This document shows, one piece after another, positions 42,654 through 51,528 of a DNA stretch of 64,000 nt. The notes under the pieces were generated by a model. That model did not search any database, was not told where the DNA came from, and saw only the letters and a program-made list of their open reading frames with translations. Within the stretch, counting starts at the first letter, position 1. The number at the start of each line of letters is the position of its first letter. The stretch is from Alkalicoccobacillus porphyridii (GTDB lineage Bacteria; Bacillota; Bacilli; Bacillales; Bacillaceae_D), in NCBI RefSeq assembly GCF_007293315.1, contig NZ_VLXZ01000010.1, positions 1 to 64,000 on the forward strand, read 5' to 3'. Both the position numbers and the translations under genes were made by a program.

Positions 42654-43019
42654 ATGAACACATTTAAAGAACAAGTGGCTCCGCTTGGGAAAACGTATTT
42701 ACTCGTATATAGTAAGCACTTAGAAACACTTCAAAGTCTCTTAGATTCAGATGAAAACATCCTTACAATCGGGGCTCAGTCCATTAAAAGAAATAGGATA
42801 TTCGCTATTACTGAAAGTCGCTTAATTATTGTAACATTCGACGGAAAAGGCAAAGAGCATCAAATATTCGAGCAGGATAAGATCCAAAACATAAGAGTAA
42901 AGCCTAAAATGCTCTATTATGATGTTTCTTTTAATTACAATGAAGAAAAATATAATTACTTCCCTGAGGAAGGTATCAAACTTTTCTCACCTATAACAGG
43001 TTCAGAAGTACATAATTAG
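42654..43019 (+). CDS. PH-domain (YokE/bPH_3-like) protein
   Basis: About 121 residues. L-D-S-D-E-N-I-L-T-I-G-A-Q-S, R-I-F-A-I-T-E-S-R-L-I-I-V-T-F and the following strands match the small YokE-like PH domains of Bacillus. ATG at 42654 is ten bases after AAGGAT; a GTG nine bases earlier is too close to it. Cytoplasmic; function unknown. Confidence 0.78.
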   Translation: MNTFKEQVAPLGKTYLLVYSKHLETLQSLLDSDENILTIGAQSIKRNRIFAITESRLIIVTFDGKGKEHQIFEQDKIQNIRVKPKMLYYDVSFNYNEEKYNYFPEEGIKLFSPITGSEVHN

Positions 43020-43374
43020 TAAGGAGCTTAGGTTCCTTTTTTACTGTTCTGAGATGAGAGTAGAATTGAGTGCGCTTTTTAGCATGCATGTTCTGTTTTG
43101 AAAGCTGTTAATTGGGAGCTTTCACTTCATCTATGGCCGTTAAACGACAATTGAAACTGATTCTCTCGTATTCTCTAAAATACTTATGTTTTTCTAACAT
43201 AGATTTTCAGTAGTTTTAGCTTGATTTCATTTTGTATTTCAATTGTTACATCCTCATGTACTTCTGCTCAGCTAGACGTATTTAAATACTTATAAAATCA
43301 CGTATAATTATTTCAAAAAAAACAGCTTTCAAACCCAATCATAGAGAGTTGAAAGCTGTTTTTATTTAAATCCA
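43020..43374. terminator. Intergenic gap with terminator at 43318-43366
   Basis: AAAACAGCTTTCAA and TTGAAAGCTGTTTTTA form a strong hairpin at 43318-43366 usable on both strands, between the PH gene and the convergent dus gene. An echo of the same arms (TTGAAAGCTGTTAA) lies at about 43099. Nothing else is recognisable. Confidence 0.7.
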
Positions 43375-44337
43375 CTAAACCCCTACCCTAAACTCATCCA
43401 ACAATCCTCTTACCTCATCCGTCGTCTTTGCATTCATCAACTGATTCCTTAACTCCCCTGCTCCACGGAAATCGCGAACATAGATTTTAAAGAATCGATG
43501 TAGCGGTTTGAAGGCTCGTGATTCGATTTTATGATAGTGGTCGTGTAGGTCTAATTGTAAGCGTAAGAGATCTAGTAATTCGTCACTGGTGTGTTCCTTT
43601 GGTTCTGTTTCAAAGGCAAATGGATTTGTGAAAATACCACGGCCAATCATAACACCGTCGATTCCGTACTTCTCAACGAGCTCCAAACCGACTTGGCGGT
43701 TAGGAATGTCTCCGTTGATTGTGAGTAAGGTGTTAGGTGCAATTTCATCACGCAGTGCCTTAATCTCGGGTATTAACTCCCAATGGGCTTCTACTTTGCT
43801 CATTTCTTTTTTCGTGCGTAGGTGTATGGAAAGGTTGGCAATGTCTTGGTTTAAGATGTGTGTTAACCACTCTGTCCACTCTTCTATCTTTGTGTAGCCT
43901 AGTCTTGTTTTGACACTGACAGGAAGTCCTCCTGCTTTTGCTGCTTGGATTAGTTCAGCGGCGACTTCTGGACGACGAATGAGGCCACTTCCTTTTCCGT
44001 TACCAGCTACATTGGCTACAGGGCAGCCCATATTAAGGTCTATTCCTTTAAAGCCCATTTCCGCCATGCCAATACTCATCTCTCTAAAGTATTCTGGCTT
44101 GTCTCCCCAGATGTGAGCGACAATCGGCTGCTCATCTTCTGTAAAAGTTAAGCGTCCACGTACACTCTGTTTTCCGTCTGGATGGCAGTAGCTTTCTGAG
44201 TTAGTAAACTCGGTAAAGTACACATCAGGGGCTGCTGCCTTGGCTACTACATGACGAAACACAACGTCCGTTACGTCCTCCATTGGTGCTAATATAAAAA
44301 ATGGACGAGGTAAGTCGTTCCAAAAATTCTCTTTCAT
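43375..44337 (-). CDS. tRNA-dihydrouridine synthase
   Basis: 320 residues, FMN-dependent reduction of uridine in tRNA. TIM-barrel start [11 protein letters not shown], catalytic cysteine C105 in [17 protein letters not shown] and N-G-D-I glycine/phosphate loops, G-V-M-I-G-R-G. Overall closest to the YfjN-type Dus of Bacillus by layout. Single gene. Confidence 0.93.
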   Translation of the reverse strand: MKENFWNDLPRPFFILAPMEDVTDVVFRHVVAKAAAPDVYFTEFTNSESYCHPDGKQSVRGRLTFTEDEQPIVAHIWGDKPEYFREMSIGMAEMGFKGIDLNMGCPVANVAGNGKGSGLIRRPEVAAELIQAAKAGGLPVSVKTRLGYTKIEEWTEWLTHILNQDIANLSIHLRTKKEMSKVEAHWELIPEIKALRDEIAPNTLLTINGDIPNRQVGLELVEKYGIDGVMIGRGIFTNPFAFETEPKEHTSDELLDLLRLQLDLHDHYHKIESRAFKPLHRFFKIYVRDFRGAGELRNQLMNAKTTDEVRGLLDEFRVGV

Positions 44338-44417
44338 TATATCTTCTTTCCTTTCAATTATCTGATTACACTTATATAGACTGTTGTAATAATATGTTTA
44401 GTTAATGAAGTCTTACC

Positions 44418-44456
44418 TAAAAAGACCCCACATTCGATTTTAACGAAATATGGGGT
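44418..44456 (-). terminator. Intrinsic terminator
   Basis: On the minus strand CACCCCATATTTCG...CGAATGTGGGGTCTTTTT; ends the 44484-45206 transcription unit. Confidence 0.78.
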
Positions 44457-44483
44457 GAACTAGCAAGTTTATTTTATTGGGTT

Positions 44484-44714
44484 CTAGTCTTGTTTCACTT
44501 GCTTTAAGCTCTCCATAAATTCGCTATACGTACTTTCTGTAGTAAATTGATTCTGATAGGCGTCTTGAAAATCTTTTGACAGGGTTAGAAGAAATCGATC
44601 TTGATTTTTTTCTAAGGTTGAATCAACTAACACTAAACCACTTACTTCAATTGGATAATCCATAAACATTTCTTTTTGATTGATCTTATCTCCATCCAGT
44701 TTTGACTTTATCAT
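44484..44714 (-). CDS. Short protein, possible alpha/beta-hydrolase fragment
   Basis: 76 residues. The central P-I-E-V-S-G-L-V-L-V-D-S-T-L-E-K resembles the strand that follows the nucleophile elbow in alpha/beta hydrolases, but no nucleophile, acid or histidine is present, so it is either a remnant or an unrelated small protein. Starts 12 bases after the NUDIX stop and is probably in the same operon. Confidence 0.5.
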   Translation of the reverse strand: MIKSKLDGDKINQKEMFMDYPIEVSGLVLVDSTLEKNQDRFLLTLSKDFQDAYQNQFTTESTYSEFMESLKQVKQD

Positions 44715-44726
44715 GTATTCACTCCT

Positions 44727-45206
44727 CTATCTGATATCTATCAATAACTCATGCATAGGCTGTCTACGTACAAAGTACTTTTCAATGAATGTAAGAACTT
44801 CCTCGTTTCCTGGTAAGCTAACATATTCGGTCGCTTCGTTAAAGCTCAACCATTTATATTCACTATGTTCGTGGTTTAAAGTGACTTCCTGTTCCTCATC
44901 TACAAACCCTACAAATACGGGTGCAATATATATATCGTTAGTATGAGGCGAGTAAAATTGTTCAATTTTATTTGCTGAATATAAGGTTACATTTGTGATA
45001 CCCGTCTCTTCTTCAATTTCCCGGAGTGCTGCTTGCCAAGCATATTCATTGCCTTCCATGCCTCCTCCAATGTAACACCAAACATTTTGCAAAACGGTAG
45101 AATCTCGCTTTAATAACAATACTTTGTTTTCATTGTTACATTTTTTGAGTAAGACGACTGCTATTCCCCTACACTTTAGAGGTATTTCAAACGTTTCTTT
45201 ATCCAT
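44727..45206 (-). CDS. NUDIX hydrolase
   Basis: 159 residues. Box G-G-G-M-E-G-N-E-Y-A-W-Q-A-A-L-R-E-I-E-E-E-T-G-I conforms to the NUDIX consensus. Near-N-terminal V-L-L-L-K-R-D and late E-H-S-E-Y-K-W-L-S are usual in this fold. Substrate unknown. Confidence 0.87.
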   Translation of the reverse strand: MDKETFEIPLKCRGIAVVLLKKCNNENKVLLLKRDSTVLQNVWCYIGGGMEGNEYAWQAALREIEEETGITNVTLYSANKIEQFYSPHTNDIYIAPVFVGFVDEEQEVTLNHEHSEYKWLSFNEATEYVSLPGNEEVLTFIEKYFVRRQPMHELLIDIR

Positions 45207-45221
45207 AAGTGTTTGCCCCCT

Positions 45222-45626
45222 TTATTCAATTGTGTCGGTTAATTCAAGATAATACTCACCAGGCCCTACCTTTTTAAACTGGACATTTGTACTAGTGATG
45301 GTGACCAACGTTTCTTCGTTATCTAAAAGTAGAATCTCAAACGATGAATTGTCATTAAGATCAAACTCTGATTCTTCAAATTGGAATTCCATTGACTCCC
45401 CTTGTTCTATTTCAGAACCGTCAGCATATGCGCTCCCCTGAGTAAACGTCCGATCCCCATTCTGATATCCAATTATTTCAATTCCGTTCATTTCAACATT
45501 GGTGTTATTTTGAATGGTTAGTGTTACATTTTCATCGTTCATTGTCTCTTCTTCATATGAATGAGAACATCCAGACATATAAATAACGATCAGTAAGGTC
45601 ATAACAAATCCAATAAGCCTACCCAC
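45222..45626 (-). CDS. Small lipoprotein
   Basis: About 134 residues. A GTG at 45626 six bases after AAGGGG gives V-G-R-L-I-G-F-V-M-T-L-L-I-V-I-Y-M-S-G-C, a proper lipoprotein signal; the longer open frame up to 45764 runs into the rlmCD terminator region and is rejected. The mature part is a short beta-rich domain (V-T-L-T-I-Q-N-N-T-N-V, G-E-Y-Y-L-E-L-T). Sits 15 bases before the NUDIX gene. Native chromosomal neighbour downstream of rlmCD. Confidence 0.75.
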   Translation of the reverse strand: MGRLIGFVMTLLIVIYMSGCSHSYEEETMNDENVTLTIQNNTNVEMNGIEIIGYQNGDRTFTQGSAYADGSEIEQGESMEFQFEESEFDLNDNSSFEILLLDNEETLVTITSTNVQFKKVGPGEYYLELTDTIE

Positions 45627-45752
45627 ACCATCCACCCCTTTTAAAGGAAGCTCATCCTCATGTAAGCTTCCATTTTTTACTGTTACAAGTATCCTATTAT
45701 AAAATTTATCGTTTATCAATATATTTTTATTATAAATCAAGAAATAATAGTT

Positions 45753-45788
45753 AAAAAAGTACAAAGCCTCATAAAAGACCTTGTACTT
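45753..45788 (-). terminator. Native rlmCD terminator (displaced)
   Basis: Minus strand AAGTACAAGG ... CTTTGTACTT followed by six T, starting 14 bases after the stop codon of the displaced rlmCD tail at 45802-45855. It was separated from the gene by the island. Confidence 0.8.
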
Positions 45789-45801
45789 ATATTTTCAATC
45801 A

Positions 45802-45858
45802 CTATTTAGATTGTTTAATTTCCATCTCCACCACACACTCCACATGTGTGGACTGTAT
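45802..45858 (-). pseudogene. rlmCD: Displaced 3' end of rlmCD at the left island boundary
   Basis: The minus strand reads in frame Q-S-T-H-V-E-C-V-V-E-M-E-I-K-Q-S-K-stop. The intact gene at the other end of the island reads [18 protein letters not shown]-stop. Thus Q-S-T-H-V-E-C is common and the following tail differs, as expected when an element inserts into the 3' end of the gene and supplies a substitute tail. A terminator follows directly. Confidence 0.88.
45845..45849. other. attL core of the island
   Basis: TGTGT at 45845-45849 lies in a 21-bp stretch (45835-45855) that matches 63497-63517 at 15 positions; TGTGT is the longest run shared. To the left is rlmCD-tail sequence, to the right island sequence. 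Confidence 0.7.
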
Positions 45859-45962
45859 TTGACAACACAAGAGATGTTGGTGGGTTTATCAACATTCGAA
45901 AGAATTTATGAAATTATATTATGTATTTATACATCTATGGCTAAGGACTATTAAATGTAATA

Positions 45963-47663
45963 TTACCGGAGATTCAAGCTCTGCTCTAAAAGTTGGTTTA
46001 TTTCCATCGATACAGATTCGTATTCATTTTCTTGAAGTAAACTATATTGGGTTTTTAGTTCAATTATCTTACCTTCAAAATCAACATCAGTATCCATTTC
46101 TCTTACTCCCAAGATAATTTGGGAATTCTTTGGCTGCTCCTCCAAAATAACTTTAATCATTTTCCTTAAATTCTCTGGAGATTGATCCTGTTGATTTGGA
46201 GAGTCAATCACAATAGGACAAAAGGTTGCAGTCGAATATTCATTTACTACTTTTAAGAAGCTATAATAATAAGCTAATAATGCTCTTGGCAAACCGCTTC
46301 CGGTTTCCTTTATTACTGAATCAATTGCTTTATACGATTTTTGTGATATCGTATGCACATCTAATTTTAATAGAAGGTCAGTCATTGTATCTATGTAAAG
46401 GTTTTTTATTTCCTTTTGCCGTTCTTTATCATTATAGAATTTTATATTTTCCTTTAGAAGGTCAATCCTTTCTATATTTTCTACAATTCCTTTAGTCAAT
46501 CGACTTATATCGGAGTCTAATATGACTCTAAGCTCTTTTTTGCCTTCGTTTTGAATCAAGTCCCTAAGTGTAATTTCGCCTTGTTTCTTATCTAAGGTTT
46601 CTTTTATTTTTTCAATTTCATTATTATTTTGATTAAAGGATTGATACTGAACAGCAATTGCCTCTTCTATCTTTTTTAACTCAAGCTCCTTTTCGATCAA
46701 TAACTCCTGACATCGATCTTCGTCTTTTGCTATATCAAACCTTTCAGCAAATGAATTCTCGTAGATATTTCCGCAAGTCGGACAAGAAACTGTCTCATCT
46801 TCTTTCAATGCGAAGTGGTAATCCAGATTTAATTCTGTCATTGTATTTTTAATAATCGTAATATGGGATTGAAGACTAATCTTAATATTGTTAAGCTCTA
46901 CAATTTTTTCTTGTAGTGTATCCCCCTCTTCTTGTAAAGAATGATAAAGCATTACTAATTCGTCTATTTCCCTTTTAAAGGCTTCCATATCAATGTCTAA
47001 TTGAACTCTAATAAATTGATCTATGAGTTTGTTCGATACATTTTGAGTTAGTTTCTTTTCAGACTCTAAACTTGAAACTACTGTGTTATATTTTTGGATT
47101 TCAGCTTTGGTTTCATAATATTCATTTGGTTTTATACCAGAATGGTAATTTGCCATATCTTTCTTCCAAGTTCCTTTAAGATGAAATAACCTATCAAATG
47201 AAGACCAATTTGCTTTCCATCCCGCATCCTGATCCACATAAAAGGGAAGAAAATAATAGGCTGGAGGTGGTGTAATCAAATCTCCTTGCTTGTTGTTCAA
47301 CTTAATCTTAAAGCCTAATATAGTTGCCAAATACGGACCTAATCCTTTAGTAACACTATTAAACGTCTCAATGGATTTTTCGTCGTGGTTAAAAACAGCA
47401 TAAAATTTATCTTTTCTTAAAATCGTGTAATCCTGATTATCTACGCTGAATTTAACAACACTTATCACATCAGCGTTTTTCCATTTAGGGTGTACAATTT
47501 TAGGAGTTGCCCCAAAGGAAGTATAGATGCTTTTTAGTAATGAAGATTTTCCAGTATGGTTAGTCCCTTTTATAATTGTAATCTTTGGATGAAACTGTAC
47601 CCTTTTTGCTTTTCTCTCTATTTTCGATAACAGCAGTATCTCGCTTATTATTAACCTCTTCAT
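45963..47663 (-). CDS. SMC/Rad50-like ATPase with zinc hook, defence partner of DUF4297
   Basis: 566 residues. Walker A is G-T-N-H-T-G-K-S-S (34-42). Long coiled coils (about 170-290 and 300-400) flank a C-P-T-C zinc-hook at about residue 293, and the ABC-type Walker B region appears late as F-C-P-I-V-I-D-S-P-N-Q-Q-D-Q near 486. This resembles Rad50/SbcC or LmuB-type SMC proteins in miniature. The gene starts 45 bases after the DUF4297 gene stop, with AGAGG before the ATG, so they form one operon. Expected to sense or load on DNA and license the nuclease; that is inference. Confidence 0.82.
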   Translation of the reverse strand: MKRLIISEILLLSKIERKAKRVQFHPKITIIKGTNHTGKSSLLKSIYTSFGATPKIVHPKWKNADVISVVKFSVDNQDYTILRKDKFYAVFNHDEKSIETFNSVTKGLGPYLATILGFKIKLNNKQGDLITPPPAYYFLPFYVDQDAGWKANWSSFDRLFHLKGTWKKDMANYHSGIKPNEYYETKAEIQKYNTVVSSLESEKKLTQNVSNKLIDQFIRVQLDIDMEAFKREIDELVMLYHSLQEEGDTLQEKIVELNNIKISLQSHITIIKNTMTELNLDYHFALKEDETVSCPTCGNIYENSFAERFDIAKDEDRCQELLIEKELELKKIEEAIAVQYQSFNQNNNEIEKIKETLDKKQGEITLRDLIQNEGKKELRVILDSDISRLTKGIVENIERIDLLKENIKFYNDKERQKEIKNLYIDTMTDLLLKLDVHTISQKSYKAIDSVIKETGSGLPRALLAYYYSFLKVVNEYSTATFCPIVIDSPNQQDQSPENLRKMIKVILEEQPKNSQIILGVREMDTDVDFEGKIIELKTQYSLLQENEYESVSMEINQLLEQSLNLR

Positions 47664-47708
47664 AATTCCTCTTCCTTAGATTTCGAATTAGTTTTCTAAA
47701 GTTTCCAT

Positions 47709-48803
47709 TCATATCCCGTAATACTCCATTAGAATTATAGCTTTTATAAAAAATTCATCATAAATGCAGTTTGGTTCTGTAACCAAAAATTTTTTATAGG
47801 TTGGCTCCAAAATTCCTTGATAAAGCTTTAAAATAGTCGTATCTTCTATATATGGCTCAAGCGTTCTTTTAATTTTATTTTTAACAAATAATAAATACTG
47901 ATTAGACAAGTCCATTTTTTGAATTTCATACTTATCCCAAGAGCTTCTTAGATTTAACCTTACTCTAATAGGGATACCCTCAGCCAATAATTGTCTCTCA
48001 GTCATATTCCATAATTCTTCATATTTATTCTCTATATCAACATTACTTAGAATATGTTCAAACATAGAACGACCAATTGATTTATGTTTTATTAAATCCT
48101 CAAATTGATCTAAATCATATTCATAGTTGTTTTTTCTTTTAACTTCATCAAAGATGGATTTATATATCAACCCTACTCTAAACTTACCATTTGGATTTAA
48201 TTCTTCTAAAAAAACCCCTAGTTTTCCTCTTACATACGTCTCTCGGTCATTTACATTCAAATCAGAAACTTCCAAGAAAGTCATATCAATTAGGTCTGGA
48301 TTGTCAGCCAAATTAAATTCTTGTTTGATTTTCTTTATTACCTTTTCTACTTCACTTGAAGAAAGCTGATTAAAACAAATCTTTCTTTTATCAATCCCTT
48401 TCTCTTCTAATGAATTTAACTCAACATTAAAAAGAGCATTTGAAACAAAATGGATTGATAATGTATGGTTTGGAAATTTCAAACGACAATCGTATAGTTT
48501 CCCCAGTATAGAAGGCAATTTACCGTATTTCCCTGAACTTTGTCTTGTTAAATCCGTGGTAGACCAAGTGCCAGGCTGCTTTGTTTTTAATTGATAAAAT
48601 GACATTAGATCGGGTTCTTTCTCGTTATTAAGTACAACCACATCATCGTGATAGTCTAGGAGAATTAAATAATTTACATTCGTCTTATGTAATTCGAGAA
48701 TTTTACAAATTACCCAATCCTGTTGATAAGCAAAGCGATTAGCAGACCTAGAACCACTTTTTTCTCTGGGTTTTATATTTATAATTAATTCCTTAAGTTC
48801 CAT
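47709..48803 (-). CDS. DUF4297 (Cap4-type) dsDNA nuclease, putative defence effector
   Basis: 364 residues. The N-terminal R-E-K-S-G-S-R-S (13-20), Y-Q-Q-D-W (26-30), L-L-D-Y-H-D-D (48-54) and F-Y-Q-L-K-T-K (69-75, a QxK variant of the PD-(D/E)XK nuclease centre) are the DUF4297 blocks known from Cap4 effectors and Lamassu LmuA. The remaining 200 residues are helical and unrecognised. AAGGACGG precedes the ATG. Followed by the SMC-like ATPase. An effector for abortive infection is the likeliest role; untested here. Confidence 0.82.
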   Translation of the reverse strand: MELKELIINIKPREKSGSRSANRFAYQQDWVICKILELHKTNVNYLILLDYHDDVVVLNNEKEPDLMSFYQLKTKQPGTWSTTDLTRQSSGKYGKLPSILGKLYDCRLKFPNHTLSIHFVSNALFNVELNSLEEKGIDKRKICFNQLSSSEVEKVIKKIKQEFNLADNPDLIDMTFLEVSDLNVNDRETYVRGKLGVFLEELNPNGKFRVGLIYKSIFDEVKRKNNYEYDLDQFEDLIKHKSIGRSMFEHILSNVDIENKYEELWNMTERQLLAEGIPIRVRLNLRSSWDKYEIQKMDLSNQYLLFVKNKIKRTLEPYIEDTTILKLYQGILEPTYKKFLVTEPNCIYDEFFIKAIILMEYYGI

Positions 48804-48888
48804 TTGATCCGTCCTTAAAAAAATGGTTATTTTATACTTAATTCGACATAAATCAATATTTCCCTTTATAATATATTAATTTGAAATA

Positions 48889-48922
48889 AAAAAAGACCAA
48901 ATTCTTGAAATTAGGTCTTTTC
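48889..48922 (-). terminator. Intrinsic terminator of the OLD operon
   Basis: Minus strand AAAAGACC ... GGTCTTTTTTT. It separates the OLD unit from the DUF4297 unit. Confidence 0.82.
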
Positions 48923-48993
48923 AGGTCGTTTTTTGGCTATAAAGTAAATAGAGACTTTCGAAAGGTTCATTCTTAATTGAAAGTATAAATCTA

Positions 48994-50733
48994 TTATGAA
49001 TTTTCTTCCTTAATTTTAGTTGTAAGAACATTTTTTATCCTTTTGAATGAATTAGGTAAATTCTTATGCTGAAGTCTTTGTAATACTCTTATTATATTCT
49101 CGATCTTTTTAATTTCTTTATGCCTTTCAGTTAATAAATACTTTTGAGTGGCAGCCGCTTGTTCAGCCGCGGGAACAGTAATAATTTCATAGTATGCCTG
49201 GGTTGCAGTTTTAGATGCCACTAAATCCATCTCTAGACAATAATTCATAGATATGATATTAAATTTTTCTAACAAATCCATAGCTTTACTATGATTAGTT
49301 CTAAATAACCTCAACAACTTGTCACGGTCTGCTTCCTTTGGAATTAAATCCATAATCAAGTGTGAATCCTTATACTCATACCTATACTTCGGAAATCCAT
49401 TTTCATTTCTGCTAGTTGCTAGTTTATCATTTGTGTAAGGAAGGAAGAAATCTTTATCTACAACAATCAAATAAGGGATATTTAGATATTTTAATAAGTA
49501 AAAAGGATAAGTTAGATTTTTAATCCCTTCTAAGTTCAAAATACTAACTCCATATAAATCAGTGTCAATCCCTTTTTGTTCTAAAAGAAGTTTTACAACC
49601 TCAGCATCATTTTTACTTTCTACAACTACAATAAATTTCGCAAAGAAGAACTCACTGTTTCGATACCGGTAAAACTGGTAATACTTAAACTCTTCAAGAT
49701 TATGTCTCTCCCAAAAATCCGAGGGTATTTGATATCCAGCTGTTTTAAAACCTCTGAGACTATCTTCTATCTTTCTAAATAGGATAATTTCATTATGGTC
49801 AAGTTGATCTGCTATAACAGCAGAATGGGTAGTAAAAATAATTTGTATTTCAACAGAGCTTCCGGACTGATTATCTTTTATAGATTTTATAAACTCTCTT
49901 TGTGCTTGCGGATGTAAGTTAATTTCTGGCTCTTCTATCCCCAAAATAATATTATTATGTCTTATTTCAGCTAGAAATCTATATAATGAGATAATTGTTA
50001 AACTTTGAATGCCGCTACCACTTTCAGTTATATTGTATCTTAATCCTTTTTCTTCAATTTCTAATGCTATGTCATTCAAAAGTAAGGAATAATCTATTTG
50101 CTTATCAAAATTTAACCTGAATTTAAAGTTCTTGTTTAAGGAATAATATCTTTCTACTGCTGCTTCCACCTTGGAAAGACCGACTCGTTCTAAGTTTTTT
50201 GCTACTTCTTTTACTCTTGGTGTTAGAGTATCTCTCCGAGACGTGCTCTTTTTCAAAAATTCCTGGAGAACAATACTAATAAGGGAATTTTCGCCCCATA
50301 TTACTGATTTTTGGTCTCTGTTTGGAGGGATTAAAACATAATTTATGTCCTCTTTTAAATATGAGATAAATTCATCGTTAAGTAAAACATATTGACCACT
50401 TTTTTTATAGTGAAGAGTTCTTTTTTTCGTTTTAAACGAGTAAGTCATCCTTATTATTAGTTGATTACTCTGAGTTATATCTATGTAGTAGTCTTTAATA
50501 GGTATATCTTCAAAAGTAAGCTCGATCCTCACTAAACTTTGATTCGAGTATTGATGCAATCCATTTATGAAATTCATTTCTTCCTCTTCATAATTAAAGA
50601 AAGCATTTAACGCCCTTAAAATAGCTGATTTCCCGGAATTATTCTCACCGACTAAAGCTGAAATTTTACCATTCTGTACTGTACAGCTATGAATAGATCT
50701 AAAATTTATAATGCTAGTACTTATTAATTTCAT
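48994..50733 (-). CDS. OLD-family ATPase/TOPRIM nuclease
   Basis: 579 residues. N-terminal ABC-type ATPase: Walker A G-E-N-N-S-G-K-S (29-36), I-E-E-P-E-I-N-L-H-P Walker B/H region near 267. C-terminal TOPRIM with V-V-V-E-S-K-N-D-A-E near 371 and V-V-D-K-D-F-F near 424. This is the overcoming-lysogenization-defect family, used in Gabija (GajA), retrons, and stand-alone systems. No UvrD-like GajB is next to it; instead it follows the small PD-(D/E)XK-like gene 38 bases upstream. DNA nuclease against phage is the expected role. Confidence 0.88.
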   Translation of the reverse strand: MKLISTSIINFRSIHSCTVQNGKISALVGENNSGKSAILRALNAFFNYEEEEMNFINGLHQYSNQSLVRIELTFEDIPIKDYYIDITQSNQLIIRMTYSFKTKKRTLHYKKSGQYVLLNDEFISYLKEDINYVLIPPNRDQKSVIWGENSLISIVLQEFLKKSTSRRDTLTPRVKEVAKNLERVGLSKVEAAVERYYSLNKNFKFRLNFDKQIDYSLLLNDIALEIEEKGLRYNITESGSGIQSLTIISLYRFLAEIRHNNIILGIEEPEINLHPQAQREFIKSIKDNQSGSSVEIQIIFTTHSAVIADQLDHNEIILFRKIEDSLRGFKTAGYQIPSDFWERHNLEEFKYYQFYRYRNSEFFFAKFIVVVESKNDAEVVKLLLEQKGIDTDLYGVSILNLEGIKNLTYPFYLLKYLNIPYLIVVDKDFFLPYTNDKLATSRNENGFPKYRYEYKDSHLIMDLIPKEADRDKLLRLFRTNHSKAMDLLEKFNIISMNYCLEMDLVASKTATQAYYEIITVPAAEQAAATQKYLLTERHKEIKKIENIIRVLQRLQHKNLPNSFKRIKNVLTTKIKEENS

Positions 50734-50771
50734 TACTCCATCCCTTTTCCCCTAAATTTCCCTTGTGTGAC

Positions 50772-51311
50772 TTACTCATTTATAAAGTTAATAATTTCAA
50801 CTAGGTCTCCAGCTGAAGAACCAGAAAAATCAAATTCTGTTCGTTTTGTGCATAATTCATCTAATACATTTCGAAAAGAGATAATCTGAACACCCTGTCG
50901 GGCAATATAGGTAAGTTCTATAGGATCCTTAACATTTCCATAAATGAATTGATAACGCCAGTTACCACTAGACATCAGTTTATCTCTTAGTAGTTGTTTT
51001 TTGGGAGAGAAAAACTTATTTTCAACCCATTGTGCAGCACATAATTTGAGTTGCTGTTCATTTCTTATTTTTGCACTTGTATTCTTTAATACCTGTAATT
51101 CACTCATAACTTGGGCTGTCAGTTTGCTTATATATCCAACCGGCCTTATACTAACTTGAACTTCGCAGTGAATACAGTCCCAATTGTTTCCTCCAATATT
51201 TTTTACAGCAAGGATATCAATTTCTTCAATCTTGTCTTTTAATCCTCTTATTGTAAAATAACCGTTACGATTGAACCATTCCTCAACCAATGTTTCCGCT
51301 TGAAGTGCCAT
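50772..51311 (-). CDS. Small PD-(D/E)XK-like nuclease, partner of OLD protein
   Basis: About 179 residues. E-E-W-F-N-R-N-G-Y, then D32 in E-E-I-D-I-L-A-V and E50-V-Q52 in I-H-C-E-V-Q-V-S have the spacing of the E..D..ExK centre of restriction-endonuclease folds, with Gln in place of Lys. ATG at 51311 is eight bases after AGAGG; a GTG at 51320 is less likely. First gene of the unit that continues into the OLD gene. I do not know a named system with this pair. Confidence 0.62.
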   Translation of the reverse strand: MALQAETLVEEWFNRNGYFTIRGLKDKIEEIDILAVKNIGGNNWDCIHCEVQVSIRPVGYISKLTAQVMSELQVLKNTSAKIRNEQQLKLCAAQWVENKFFSPKKQLLRDKLMSSGNWRYQFIYGNVKDPIELTYIARQGVQIISFRNVLDELCTKRTEFDFSGSSAGDLVEIINFINE

Positions 51312-51446
51312 CAACATCACCTCTTTTCATAATTCTGTAATTAAAGAATATATCTTGCTACAATTAACTGCAAAACCACTTTTTATAAAGAATTCCATTT
51401 CAGCTGTCAAGAATTATGTATATGACCTCTTTTTCAAACAATACTC

Positions 51447-51481
51447 AAAAGGTTTATCTATAAATTAGATAAACCTTTTAA
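51447..51481 (-). terminator. Intrinsic terminator of the hsd operon
   Basis: AAAAGGTTTATCTA-TAAA-TTAGATAAACCTTTT, a near-perfect symmetrical hairpin downstream of hsdR. Confidence 0.82.
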
Positions 51482-51528
51482 TATTCTCAGGGCTGCTGAA
51501 GTTGATTTTATTGAGAATGTCAAAAAGA

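Noticed and set aside
42447-42674. 75-codon minus-strand frame
   Set aside because: Covers the promoter and start of the PH-domain gene and has no ribosome site.
45627-45764. N-terminal extension of the lipoprotein at 45222
   Set aside because: It would run back into the rlmCD terminator; the GTG at 45626 gives a correct lipoprotein signal and ribosome site.
48994-50733. Calling the OLD protein GajA of a Gabija system
   Set aside because: No UvrD-like helicase GajB is adjacent; the partner is a small nuclease-like protein.
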